Origin: Populus alba
Taxonomy: Eukaryota; Streptophyta; Magnoliopsida; Malpighiales; Salicaceae
Length of the DNA stretch: 64,000 bases
Assembly: GCF_005239225.2 (NCBI RefSeq)
Contig: NC_133289.1
Span: 15,608,889-15,672,888, forward strand
Reading direction: 5' to 3'
Part shown: in pieces, positions 12,529 to 23,872 of the stretch
Numbering within the stretch: the stretch's first letter is position 1
Layout of the letters: the number at the start of each line of letters is the position of its first letter
The notes under the pieces: model-generated
Databases searched by the model: none
What the model saw: only the letters and a program-made list of their open reading frames with translations
What the model was told of the DNA's origin: nothing
Made by a program: the position numbers and the translations under genes

Positions 12529-13075
12529 TTAATTAGTAATCAACTTTGTTTAACCTCAACACATCCCCGAAATGACAGAAATTAAAAAAAATAACAAAGT
12601 GCCAAATTTTATTATGCACCATAGAAGTGAGACCTATATAAAAAATCTGTTGTAATAACTATATGTCATATAAAAACATATTGTTAATTTGTAAACAAGC
12701 TTTTAATGTTGATTGAAGGAGTTTTGAGTTCAAGATGACAGAGAAAATCAAGTTTTTTTTTTTTATGATGCTTCAACATTAAAGATGTTGACTTTGTATA
12801 GATGTTGACTTGTATGTTAGTGCAATTCCAAAAGGTAATCCTTTGAATTTCTAAATGCCCAAATGCTACTCAGGTAACCTAATTATAGTAGACTACCTGG
12901 TTCTACATGTTTTAATGATGATGATGATGATGCAAATAGGAGTAATAAAATAATTCCATTAATTAGTGAAAAAGAAATAGGTGAAGACAATGAAGATGTT
13001 GGCAGTGTTGGTGTTGAGTATCCTACTAATAAAAATAATTATGATGATGATATTGATGATATATGTGATTTATTT
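12529..13075 (+). repeat. MULE 5' region, direct-repeat copy 1
   Basis: This copy aligns almost end to end with 13111-13660, an offset of about 582 bp. Shared landmarks in order are TTAATTAGTAAT(C/T)AACTTTG, an ACTATATGTC segment, AAAATCAAG followed by a T-run, GATGTTGACTTGTATGTTA, a GATGAT tract, and GGCAGTGTTGGTGTTGAG. The copies differ by scattered substitutions, so the duplication is old. Confidence 0.85.
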
Positions 13076-13110
13076 ATCCTAGTTATTATTCATATAAACT
13101 TTAATTATTT

Positions 13111-13660
13111 TTAATTAGTAATTAACTTTGTTTAACCTCAGCACATCACTAAAGTAATAGAAATTATAAAAAATTGACAAAGTTCCAAATTTCATTATAC
13201 ACCACAGAAGTGAGAGCTACATAAAAAAAATTGTTATAATGACTATATGTCTTATATAAACATATTGTTCATTTGTAAACAAGATTTTAATGTTGACTTA
13301 AATGAGTTTCAAGTTCGAGATGATAGAGAAAATCAAGTTTTTTTTTTTTTATGATGCTTCGACCTTAAAAGATGTTGAGTTTGCATAGATGTTGACTTGT
13401 ATGTTAATGCAAATCCAAAAGGTAGTCCTTTAAATTTCTAAATGACCAAATGCTACTAAGGTAAATCTAATGATAGTAGGCCACCTGGTACTAAATATTT
13501 TTATGATGATGATGATGATGATGATGCGAATAGGAGTAATAAAATAGTTGTATTAATTGGTGAAGAAGGTATAGGTGAAGATGCTGGCAGTGTTGGTGTT
13601 GAGTGTCCTACTAATAAAAATAAGTGTGATAATGATAGTAATAATATATGTGATGATTAT
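13111..13660 (+). repeat. MULE 5' region, direct-repeat copy 2
   Basis: Second copy of the unit at 12529-13075. Its GAT tract is longer. It is the copy that leads directly into the transposase relic. Confidence 0.85.
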
Positions 13661-13899
13661 TTTTTTTTTCAGATAAAAAAAAAGGTTTGAATTTGCCAAT
13701 AAAAATAAGGATGAATGGATTGATGGCATTAATAGTGATTATATTATGGAGAATACTTTAGATGATGTCTTTGATTCTAAGAAAGAATGGAAACTAGGTA
13801 GTGAAGATGATGATATTGATATTGATTTGAGTGACAAATATAATACTAGTAAGGATAGAACTAGCAGGGGTAGGAAAATAATATAGATTTAACATCCAA

Positions 13900-14870
13900 A
13901 TTTAAATGCAAGAGATTTAAGGTTTCAGTTGATGGTTCAATAAATTTTAATGAGTGTAAGATTTTTAATAATGTCCATCACTTTAGGGATGTGTTAAAAG
14001 AATATAAAGTGAAGCATTATTATCATCTCAAAACAACAATTAGTAAAAAATAAAAAAAAGGTGATAGGGGTGGTAGGTAAACATGAAGGATATACGCTTC
14101 TTTAAAACTAGCAGTAAAGCATTTATGAATAAGTCATTGAGAGATAAATATAGTTGCATTAAACCATCCACTATCAAGGTACTTAACTCAACACGTATAG
14201 TTAAGAAATTGCTACTTATTATTAAAGTTGACCCAAATATATCTAATGAAGCTTTAGATATCATTTTAGATGATAAGTTTAGGATAAAATCATATTCAAT
14301 ACAGATATAGAAATCCATGATAAAAGTTAGAGTGTTTGTATAAGGGAGTCACAATGAGTATTATAAGAGGTTACTTAGATACATCAACTTTTAAAGAAAT
14401 TTCACCCAGGTTTAGATGTTTATTTAGGTTTGACTTTAATTTCAATACTTATGTTCATTTACCAAGAAAGTTTTAAAAAGCCTTCATTTTCTTAAAGGTA
14501 ATAAAGGATGGATTTTTTTATGATTGTAAATGTTTTTTTGGAATTAATGGTTGCTATTTGAAATGCTCATATAAAGAAGTGTTATTGGCAATAGTTTCTT
14601 TGGATGCAAATAATGGATTATTTATAGTTACATATATTATGGTGGAGGCTGAAAAATGACACATGGAGATGATTTTTGTATGCTCTGTATAGACCTATCG
14701 AAACAAGAATTAACTATAAGCCACTATACAGGGAGATGGATTTTGCCTGCTTTATATGGATCCATCAAAAGAAGAATAAACCATAAACCATTATACATAA
14801 TATCTAATAAGCAAAAGGTATTTTTAGTTTTATATTTTGTTTTGTGCAACTCTTGCTTATTTATATAACT
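13900..14870 (+). pseudogene. MULE transposase relic with mutated DDE residue
   Basis: Reading with frameshifts, 13915-14055 resembles the MuDR DNA-binding N-terminal domain (a KVSVDG.I.FNE...F.DVLKEY pattern). Frame 14083-14310 matches the following linker, with KYSC, N..RIVKKLL and DPNISNEAL pieces. The catalytic core near 14490-14655 reads CFFGINGCYLKC and then VSLDANNGLF and VEAE. The family norm is GIDGCHLKG, so the first catalytic Asp is Asn here (14546-14548). The downstream SNKQK near 14810 matches the conserved SDRQKG segment. A ~70-bp piece is duplicated at about 14660-14730 and 14735-14805. The enzyme cannot be active. Confidence 0.8.
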
Positions 14871-17778
14871 ACTAGTTTGTTTGTCTTTTTTTTTTTTCGT
14901 AAAGTTTACTTGAAAACAATATAGAGATTTTTCTAAAGGCAATACATAAAAACTGTGCAAGACATATTTATGCTAATTTATGAAATAAAGAATTTCATAA
15001 TTTAAAGCTTAAAATCAGGTTTTAGAGTGCATTTAGATTCTATACAAATCTCAACTACTATAATTAGTTTACATTAATCAATGAAGGTATTGCTACATGA
15101 TCTATCATTATATTTATAGAATAACTTGTTCTTACTAGTTTTTGTTTATGATATCTTAATAACTTTCCTTTTTCTACATTTGATAAATTTTTTATTCTTA
15201 AAATTTAGTTCATCCAAGATGATGCAACTTCATATACTATTAGCATTTAATGTAGAAGAATATATGTTGATAATTTTTAGTAAAGTTATAGGTCTTTATG
15301 TGTGTTTGAGACACAAGACTTTAATATTTACAAGTTTAAATTTCTTTTTTGTTTTGTTTTTAAAGAGGGAAACAAAAGAAAGAGAAATTAGTCAACAGAT
15401 ATAAATACTTTCTTTTACTTTTGGTTGTTCTACAAAAAAAGTATAAAAATAACATTTTAGAATAAGAAAGACATTTTAGCTATTCATATTCCTATCCTGT
15501 TGGAGTTGTGAAAACTTTAAAATAATATGTAAAAGTATAGTTTTTTGGTTTTGGCTACCATGTTGGCTCCTACGTTGGCTACTCTAATGGTGCCTAATTA
15601 AGGTGTTGTATTGGATTGTATTTTTTAAAATTTATGATTTTTTAAAAGATTTAAATTAATATTTTTTATGGTTTTAACATGATAATATTAAAAACATAAA
15701 AAAAAATTATAATTATAATTTATTTTTAGTTAAAAAAACTTTAAAAAATAAATTCTACCATATTTTCAAACAAGTACTAAATATAAAGCAATTTATGGTG
15801 CAAAGAAGTGAAATAGTTTTCGAAGCCGTTTTATGCTATAATTTTGATATTGTGTTAGTTTTATTTATTATAGTTTGGAAAAAATAAATTTAAGAAAAAA
15901 AATATAAATTATTTTTATCTAAAGTTTTAAGATGTAATTTTTAGTGAGATCCATACAAAATATATGATAAATAAGGTTTAACAAAAAAAATCTTAAATAT
16001 GTAATTGTGGCAAAACACAAGTTAGATCGCAATGTAAAACAAACTCTTAGTATTGAATTTATTTAACCCATGCCAAGGAGGTTTAACCAAATCTTAAAAG
16101 CCTATATTAATAATGGTTAAAATATCATATTAATTTACAATTATTTAATTATTACTGTTCAAATATCATATTAAAAAAACTATATCAAGCTAACAATCTA
16201 AATTATTATGAAAAAAAACTTAACAATAGCTTATCTAATATCCGAGTATTTTAAGAGTTTGAGTTAGGAAGGAACAAATAATTATTGAAATTATATATTC
16301 TAATATCATATTAAATGCTCTTTTTTTTCTTGATTTTTTTAATTATTTTATAGTCACCAATGAGAGGATTTACTTAATAGAGGGGACAACTGAAACATAC
16401 AGCAAACCCATAAGTAGAATTTTCCATCTTTTACTTGCCATGGATTTTGAAGCACGGTAAATATTATAGGAAGGTGCCTTCTCGGTTGCCCATAAGGCAG
16501 TATGTATTAATGTCGGAAGATTATAGGATCTCAAATTTGTGGATGCAATCGACCCGGGACCATTTCTTAGCTTCTCAGCACGATTCTCTTGAAAGCAACC
16601 AGCAATTTGTGTAGTGATGCCCAGATAGGGATTTGGGTGCTCTTAGGACACCAATTTATAATATTGGTCCAACCTCTATAATGGGTTTTTTTATTTGGAC
16701 TTCCTGTTAGATTTTCAATGCTAATGTTCAAAAAAATATCTTAAAAACCAGATTTATGATTTTCTCTTTTATGAATAATTCATTTTCAACTGCTTGAACT
16801 CTATCATACTTAAAGTTTAGTCCATGTAACATAATAGTCCTTCGAGGTTTTTATTGTTGCCTAGAAACAAAATTGAAAAATAGAGGATTAAAATAGAAAA
16901 CACACCATAAATAGGTGATGTTTCAAAGTTCAAATAACAAATTTAATTTAATCCCCAAACTTTACAAATTATACATGTTTGGCCCCTCAATAATTTTTAG
17001 TCTTTGTTTTGAGACGGGAGAGAGAAAGATCATCAGATTTAGATGCTAGAATGAGAAAAATATCGGTGCTAATTTTGATTGCTAAAACATTCACTTTTTG
17101 TGTCAAATGTTCCATCTCATGAAGATAGCTCATCTTAGGTTTTTTTTTTTTTTTTTTACACCTTTAGAGAGCTTAAAAAAATAGATCTGAATTTGAGAAA
17201 ATTTATTGTTTCAAAATGATTTTGGGTTTCACGATGATTTTTTAGGTTTTCTTAAGGCTATAGATAGGTTTATTAAGGTGCCTAGGGTTTTTAACTAGAT
17301 GTTTTTGGTCAAAATGATTTTTTGGATTTTTTTAAGGCCATGAATATTTTTTTTTATGTTTTATATAAATAAAATGTTTTATTTTTGGATAATATTTCTA
17401 ATATGTATAACCTTACATAATATTCTCTTCTCTTTTATTTTATTCAATTAATTTCATGTGTATCTATTTCTATTATTATTTTATTAAATAAAAAAAATTA
17501 TTTTGGTAAACAAAGTCATTCAACACCACCCCGTCAAAAGACCATTGTTACAATGTCAAATATATTGATCTATACATATTTATCATTTTTTTATTTTCAT
17601 CTTTATTTATTGTTAATGACTTTTTTTTTCTATTTTCTAAGACACATGGTTCTTGATTAATATGATTATATGTATGCATAAGTCTTTTTGATTTACATTT
17701 ATAATTTTTTTATATAAATACAAGTACGTGTCAAAAAATCCTGCATATACATTTATTTTATAGGAAAAAAATATTTGA
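14870..17778. other. AT-rich DNA, no gene seen
   Basis: It is mostly AT-rich with long A/T runs. An open frame at 15126-15404 is hydrophobic but looks like low-complexity AT sequence. A MITE-like block lies near 15600-15790. A less AT-rich patch near 16440-16680 shows no motif I recognise. The last part may be the body of a Helitron whose 3' end is at 17808. Confidence 0.4.
15600..15790. repeat. AT-rich MITE-like dispersed repeat, copy 2
   Basis: It shares the TTTTTAAAATTTATGATTTTTTAAAA, GGTTTTAACATG and ATATTAAAAACAT pieces with the block near 1610-1835. Boundaries are approximate. Confidence 0.35.
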
Positions 17779-17808
17779 CTTGCAGCATAACATGGGTCAA
17801 ATAACTAG
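17779..17808 (+). mobile_element. Degraded Helitron 3' terminus
   Basis: ACTTGCAGCATAACATGGGT followed by CAAATAACTAG and a T matches, with a few changes, the better preserved Helitron end at 38648-38678 (ACCCGC..GCGGGT hairpin, then CATGTAACTAG). It has the CTRR-T signature of Helitron 3' ends, but the hairpin stem has decayed. The 5' end was not found. Confidence 0.55.
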
Positions 17809-17809
17809 T

Positions 17810-19010
17810 AAGTAATACTAAAATGAGCATGAAATTCATTGTGTAAAATACATTGTGAATTTTCTCACAAAACATTATGAACACATTGTGTTTTCTTCCA
17901 TCTCTTTTTTTTTTAGCCCTTATTGGACCAAATTATAGGTAAATTTAGACTAATTTGTTAGGAGAAGGTGAAATTCAAAAATAAGGGACCAAAGTAACAG
18001 ATGGAAATAATGGATGATATTTTTAGATTTTAGAAAGAAATACCTATTTTGCCGTTGAAAAAAACAAACAATCCATTTTATTGGAGGTAATTTAGTAATT
18101 TCATAATTGCTTCAACAATAGAGATATGGAGATGGGTACTATAGTTAATTATGAATTAGTCCTGTAGTTTAGAAAAAAAATTTAGTTAATCCTGTTGATT
18201 TTAAAAACTGTATATTTAATTCTTATTTTCTTATTAAAGTTATATAGTAATCCTTCTGTTCAATTCATATTCCTTTTCTATTTTTTGTTATTTTTTAAGA
18301 AGTAGAAAAGGAGAAAGAGAAGTGGATAAGATGAACGTACTTGATAATAATACTAATAAAAAAAGGTATGATTAACGTTGGTCAATGGACTGTTTAATTA
18401 TGAACAAAAATATCTAGTTGTCCCAAGACAATAGGAGTTCCTCCAACCTAACACATGATAAATAACAATGCTAATTTTTTTTTTATATAATATTCTCATA
18501 TTTTATATTTTTTTTAAAGGGTAAGATTAATTCAGTTCAGGATTTATAACTGCCCCTTCTAATAAATATATTTTTTTGAAATCAAACTTATATTCTCATT
18601 ATTGTAGGGATATAGTAATACCTTAATCACTAGATCAATACTTTATTAATTAACAAATATTAGTATATATAAGATATAATTAATTATTTAGCCAACAAAA
18701 CAGGACGCCATGATTAAAAAAAAAAAGAAAACTTTTCATTGAAAAATAAAAAACTAAAAAAGATATTTAATAGCTTTAATTATTTTCTTAATAATTTATA
18801 TTTATTAACATTTTTTATACTGGGTTAGAGGAACTTACAATAAAAAAAATTATTATTTAATTATTTTAAGAATAATAATTTCCTGCTATCCAAAGCATGA
18901 GGTATTCCTCCTCCTCCCTGACACATGGCAATCCGTTGGATCAACCTATGTTAGAGAATATTTAATATTTTGCAAATACATTGGATATCTCAATCTTATT
19001 ACATAGTAAG

Positions 19011-19011
<1 letters not shown>
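17810..19011. other. AT-rich DNA, no gene seen
   Basis: Short stops occur in every frame and there are many homopolymer tracts. No recognisable coding or repeat structure is seen apart from generic AT-rich repeats. Confidence 0.4.

Positions 19012-19065
<54 letters not shown>
19012..19065. repeat. (AT)n microsatellite
   Basis: About 27 uninterrupted AT dinucleotides, likely hypervariable in length. Confidence 0.95.
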
Positions 19066-19069
<4 letters not shown>

Positions 19070-19789
19070 TCACTAAAATTTAAAAATAATTAACGCCATG
19101 CATTACAAGTTTAGAGACTTTCATGTGTTAATATAAGTCTGCTTTTGAAAATGCAGTTGAAATTATGATTTTTAAAATTTAATTTTTATTTTTTACTAAA
19201 AATTATTTTTTTTTGTTTTTAAATGGTTTTAATATGTTGATCTTAAAAATAATTTTTTAAAAATAAAAAAATATATTATTTTCATGCATTTCTAAATAAA
19301 AAATACTTTAAATTGCAACCACTATAAAAATCTCACACAGGCTAAAAAAAACTTCATTATCCAAACTAAACATTTACACTCCAAATCAAACAATTTTAAA
19401 ACTTTTGAGGCCCCAAACCCCACAAAGCAAGCCCTAATTTAAAATAATTAATAAGTAAGTATCATCAATAGAATAAAAATAATTAGTTTGTTTTTTCTTT
19501 TAGTTTTAACCTAGTTGATCTGCTCGAGGGACAGTAAATTTTGTGAAAAATGAAAAAGAAAATGATATAGAAGTGGCAAGAGGTTATGAATTTAAAATAT
19601 GTTTATTAAATTATTTTTTCTTGTTACAAAATGGATACATTAGATTTTTAAAGCTTTGCAAAGAGAAAAAAATGTTTGTGTTAAAAAAGACCCAACCTTT
19701 TTATAATTAAGTTTAAATAATTTCAATTGAGATTGTATGAAAAGAAAAATAAAAAAAAAATGAAGTCATTAAGATTGGGGCATATTGTC
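19066..19789. other. AT-rich DNA with MITE-like block (19135-19345)
   Basis: The block 19135-19345 opens CTGCTTTTGAAAATGCAGTTG and ends AATTGCAACCACTATAAAAAT. It shares GGTTTTAATATG and TTTTTAAAAATAAAAAAATAT pieces with the dispersed family described at 1610-1835. The remainder shows no gene. Confidence 0.4.
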
Positions 19790-20215
19790 CGAAAGCAAGG
19801 GGAAAAAAATCTCATGTTATCGTCCTTTTGGGAGGCAATGGATAGCGACGCCAGAAATGGAAAAGGTGTCGGTTTTGCATTTGGTGCTTAGGGGCATGTG
19901 AGTGAGGTAGTGGTTTGCTCAAAAAGTAGGCTCCATAAATGAAAACGTTGTGGTGGGCCCAACATCATGCCCTTCACGTGCGCCACCGGCCCACGCCATC
20001 TCCCCGTGGGCTCCGCCCTGTCGCACACCACCTTTCCATGGTGGTCCATCCCCACCACTTCTCTCCATTCATTTCAATGAAATTTATTTGTGGGACTACC
20101 ATGTTTATCCACTACTACGCGAAGAAGCACTCAATCAACTATGGACCCATGAGAAGTTGACGTACACACTCGGTTTCTGTAGACCAAGTCATGTATCCGT
20201 CCCAGTCCATTGAAC
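19790..20215. other. GC-rich island with a G-box, gene fragment or promoter
   Basis: Within AT-rich surroundings, 19930-20070 is strongly C-rich and carries a perfect CACGTG at 19975-19980. Two overlapping open frames (19939-20160 and 19950-20213) exist, but neither has a recognisable motif. This could be a captured promoter or 5' UTR fragment, or a decayed gene piece. I cannot assign it. Confidence 0.35.
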
Positions 20216-20574
20216 AAATGATTTTACAACAGAGTCTTTATAGTGCCAAGTTACCATCAAATCAAGGAGTTTTGAATCTTTTCTTTATATTATCTATGGC
20301 TAATTTGTACAAATATCTCATAATCTACGGACCATTTTATTTTGATTAACATTTTAAACCAAAATTTTTTTCTTGATTTCAACTCTTAAACTCTAAGGTG
20401 TTTTTATTAACATCCATTTCATTTTAATCCATTAATTTTTTTCTTAACGGTTTATTTAGGAAAAGGGATGAGAAATGAAGGAGAATGTGATTAGTTTACA
20501 TGGTTTGGGAAAACATTGTAATAGGTTTGAGAAGTGAGTAGTTTTAAAATCCAAGATATTTAGAAATAAAATTG

Positions 20575-20666
20575 ATGTGTTGAATAATTGATTAATCTTT
20601 TAATTTAAGGAATCTCATTCATGTGTTGAATAATTGATTAATCTTTTAATTTAAGGAATTTGATTC
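20575..20666. repeat. 46-bp tandem duplication
   Basis: ATGTGTTGAATAATTGATTA plus the following 26 bases is repeated immediately (20575-20620 and 20621-20666) with one or two mismatches. This indicates a recent local duplication. Confidence 0.9.
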
Positions 20667-20842
20667 ATTCCTCTTAGTTCAAGTAATCTCAAAATAACAT
20701 GTATCATATCAATATAAAATACTAAGGGATTCGTGTGAGGTTTCAAAAAAAATTATTTGACCAGTGTTGGACACTTAAAGACATTTGTCCGAGTCCAAAA
20801 CATAATTAGGTCTTGGCATAATGCCCGAACCCAATTACACAA

Positions 20843-20865
20843 GGGTGTTGGCGCCCCCAACACCC
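20843..20865. other. Strong hairpin, 9-bp perfect stem
   Basis: GGGTGTTGG / CCAACACCC pair across a 5-base loop. Outside this, CCAATTAC and GTAATTAGG form an imperfect continuation. It sits in an LTR-like, relatively GC-rich patch, and its role is unknown. Confidence 0.6.
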
Positions 20866-21779
20866 TAAGTAATTAGGTTCATGCACAACACGTGGACCTA
20901 GTAAAGGGTGTTAGAGCGCCTAGCACTCACAACTCTTGTTGGGCAACAGGGTGTCATGCCTAGCAAGGCTTGCTTGCAAGGCGTAACAGCATACGCAACA
21001 TGACTCAAGTCACTATGCTCAAGCTCATATATCTTGGTAGCAATTGGGTTTGAATGTGGTAACTCGAGCTTAAGGGGATGCTTTTTGGGATTTTTATGAT
21101 TTTTTGAAGGGTTTTTTTAAACCCATTTTATTTAGATCCATCAAGAACTATTTTAACCTTTATTCTCCTTCTTTCCTATTAAAACTTCTCCCTTCTAGAT
21201 CGAAGAGAAGGGTAATGGAGAGAAGGAAAATACTTAAAATATTTTGGACTTGAATTTATGATTATAATCTTATTTTACTTGAGATGATTTATATATAATA
21301 GAGAAAATTTTGATTTATAAAATTTTAAAAAAAATATTAAATTTATTGTCAATCTACACTAATGTTAACTTCTTTTGTTTAAATTGACTAGATTATTTAT
21401 ACATATGATATGACTTAATATTATACTTAAGAGAGAAGGTGCACATTAGATAAGGGGGAAATTGCACCCCTTGATTTTTTTAGTTCTCCTTTTTAATCCT
21501 TATATTTTTCTTATCTTGTTGCTTTTTTAATTTTGACCCTCAATATTTTATTTCATTTAATTTTTTATTCAATTTTGGTCTTCATTATTTTGATTGCTAT
21601 TTTTTTTTTTATCATTTTCTTAATTTATTTTGTTTTTCAATTTAGTCCATAATTGTTTTCTTTTATCTAGTTTTTATACCAGAAGTGGTTCTCATTGTTT
21701 TAATTTCTATTTGTTTTGTTTTAAAAAACATTTATGATTCAAAATTTTACTTCATGATTTTTTGCTTGTTTGCCTTTCT

Positions 21780-22090
21780 ATAGGATAACCTCGGTCTCAT
21801 AACTTGAACCCGGTTTAAGTTCAGTCTTTGTTTTAGGTCTGTTATTAAAAATTTATTTTTCATCATTCAATATTCGGTTATTGAGCATTGAGCTTTGTTA
21901 TTTGTTCCACTTGCTTTTTTATAGAGTAATCCTAATCTCATATCTCGAGTAGTGTGCTAGTTAAGTTAACATGAGTTGACTCAGATTTTATTAGTCACTG
22001 TTTTTCTTATGAAATTGATTTTTTTTTCAATTTCATCATTTGATATTAAATTATTGGTCTTTGAACTTTTTTTTTTTTTTTTATGCAACC
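21780..22090 (-). repeat. Satellite-like GTTAACYCG repeat family, reverse units
   Basis: It has pieces such as AACCCGG.TTAAGTTCAG, TTAAGTTAACATGAGTTGACT and TTTCATCATTTGATATTAAAT. These are the reverse complement of the monomer seen in the array at 33240-34520. About two diverged units. Confidence 0.55.
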
Positions 22091-22134
22091 ATAGTGTTCG
22101 ATAGTTTTACCCATATTTACAAAGTATTTTGCCC

Positions 22135-22137
<3 letters not shown>

Positions 22138-22175
<38 letters not shown>
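22138..22175. repeat. (AT)n microsatellite
   Basis: About 18 AT dinucleotides. A second run at 22306-22334 separates the two 105-bp direct repeats that follow. Confidence 0.9.
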
Positions 22176-22176
<1 letters not shown>

Positions 22177-22202
22177 ATAATATAATTTTATATATTTTTT
22201 AA

Positions 22203-22303
22203 TGTACTTTTGGATATAAGATTTGAAAATTGTAAATTAAAGATAAAATTCAGACCATGTTTGAACCCGTGTTGAATATTGGTAGATTTGATATCTAATC
22301 AAT

Positions 22304-22339
<36 letters not shown>

Positions 22340-22439
22340 TTTTGGATATAAGATTTGAAAATTATAAATTAGAGATAAAATTCAGACCATGTTTCAACCC
22401 GTGTTGAATATTGGTAGATTTGATATCTAATCAATGTTT
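22203..22439. repeat. 105-bp direct repeat around an (AT)n run
   Basis: Copies at 22203-22307 and 22335-22439 differ at only a few positions. Both begin TGTACTTTTGGATATAAGAT and end CTAATCAATGTTT. The AT run between them equals the AT run before copy 1, so the duplicated unit probably included the microsatellite. Confidence 0.9.
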
Positions 22440-22885
22440 TATGTAGAACTTTAGTTATAGAGGTCGAAATAAAGTGATTACAGTGGAATTAGAAAGATAA
22501 AATCCATACCTTTCTATATATATATGGAAAGAAAAAACAAAAAAGAAAGATCATGAAAATCACAGCCTTTAAAGACAAGTTTCACATTCATCAAGTTTTG
22601 ACCTTCAGTCATTCTCACTTAAATATCTTGAGTAAGAGAAGTTCATTTGATGCACACTCAATTTTGTTGGATTCACAACTCAAAGACCTATCCACTGGCC
22701 AAATTGTAGCAGAAAAAAAGCTTATATGGGAGATATATGAGTTTTCTAAGACAACCTATTAATTCTGCTAGCAAACAGGTTTAATGAAGAAACAAGTCCA
22801 ACTTACTTCTCAAGTATCCAAGCCAATATGACAATTATTTCTTCATATGGAAAAGATCTTTATTTGGGAAATTTAACTTCTCAAA
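22440..22885. other. No gene seen
   Basis: An open frame at 22553-22762 has no recognisable motif. Pieces such as GCCAAATTGTAGCAGAAAAA, ACAACCTATTAATTCTGC and AGTCCAACTTACTTCTCAAG suggest an exon-like or transposon-internal origin, but I cannot assign it. Confidence 0.3.
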
Positions 22886-23872
22886 GGCCATGTGTTTTTC
22901 CTGGAAAGTAGTTTTCAGGAAACCATTTTCCAAACTTTCTTGTATTTGTTTGTCATTAGAAAAGTTAGTCAATGAAAAACACTTTCCGGTCAATGGAAAA
23001 TATTTTCCGGTCAACGGAAAACACTTTTCAGTCAAAGAAAAATTTGGCTTGGTTTTCAAGAAAGTGTTTTCCCTAGCTGTGTTTGTTTTCCGGAAAGTGA
23101 TTTCTGGGAAATCACTTTCCAAACTTTCTTGTGTTTATTTCTCATTAGAAAAGTTGGTCAACGAAAAACACTTTCCAGTAAAAGAAAAATGTGGCTTGGT
23201 TTTCAGGAAAGTGTTTTCCTGAAAAATTTGGGTGGAAAACACTTTCCGGAAGTTGTGAAAAATTTAGAAATTTCATTATTTGCTAATTATATCAAATTTG
23301 ATCTTCAAACTTTTGATTGCTATGTATTTTGTTTTGAATATTTATTTTTCAATTTCATCTCTTAAAATTTTATTTTTATATTAACTTTGATCCTTATTTT
23401 TATAATTGTTATTTTGCTTTTTTCTTATCATTTTTTTATTGAAATTATTTATCTATCAAATTTGGTCCTCATTTTGTTTTATTGTTACTTATTTTATTTA
23501 AAATAATTTATGAAATGTTGATTATTATTATTTTAATTTCTTCATCTTTTATTATTTTTTTAATTTTCTAGATTTTATCTCTATTATTTTGATTATTATT
23601 TATTTTATTTGAGATAATTTATGAAATTATTTTTTTTTTTCAATTTCATTCTCATTCAACTTTTTAATTTGTAAGATTTGTTCCTTATTATTTTAATAAA
23701 CTTGAGAAAAATAAAATATTAATAAGTTATTTTCTAGCTCATTTTTCATGACATAACCAAATTCTGGAAAGTGTTTTCCAACTTATTTTCCATTACACTA
23801 CCAAATATCAGAAAATACTTTTTCAAAATTCACTTTCCAAAAGGAAACTATTTTCCAGCAAATAAACGGGCC
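22886..23872. mobile_element. Fold-back-type non-autonomous DNA element with GGAAA..TTTCC repeats
   Basis: The left end (GGCCATGTGTTTTTCCTGGAAA) and the reverse complement of the right end (GGCCCGTTTATTTGCTGGAAAA) align over about 35 bp, as terminal inverted repeats. The interior carries many GGAAAACACTTTCC-type palindromes. A ~200-bp unit is repeated in tandem, with AAACTTTCTTGT(A/G)TTT.TTT recurring at about 22930 and 23120. Open frames on both strands here are by-products of the palindromes. A target-site duplication was not found, and the superfamily (hAT or other) is undecided. Confidence 0.6.

Larger units (their letters stand above)
12529..14870 (+). mobile_element. Decayed MuDR/Mutator-like transposon
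   Basis: The segment includes two copies of a ~550-bp 5' region (12529-13075 and 13111-13660), an acidic stretch and a broken MULE transposase. Terminal inverted repeats were not identified, so the boundaries are approximate and cover only recognisable parts. ATG-ATG-ATG-like GAT repeats within each 5' copy encode poly-Asp-like tracts, typical of the acidic N-terminal region of plant MULE proteins. Confidence 0.75.
20216..21779. other. No gene seen; small repeats and a hairpin
   Basis: It contains the 46-bp tandem duplication (20575-20666), a less AT-rich LTR-like patch (20750-21060) with a strong hairpin, and T-rich low-complexity DNA after 21450. No coding motif is recognised. Confidence 0.4.
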
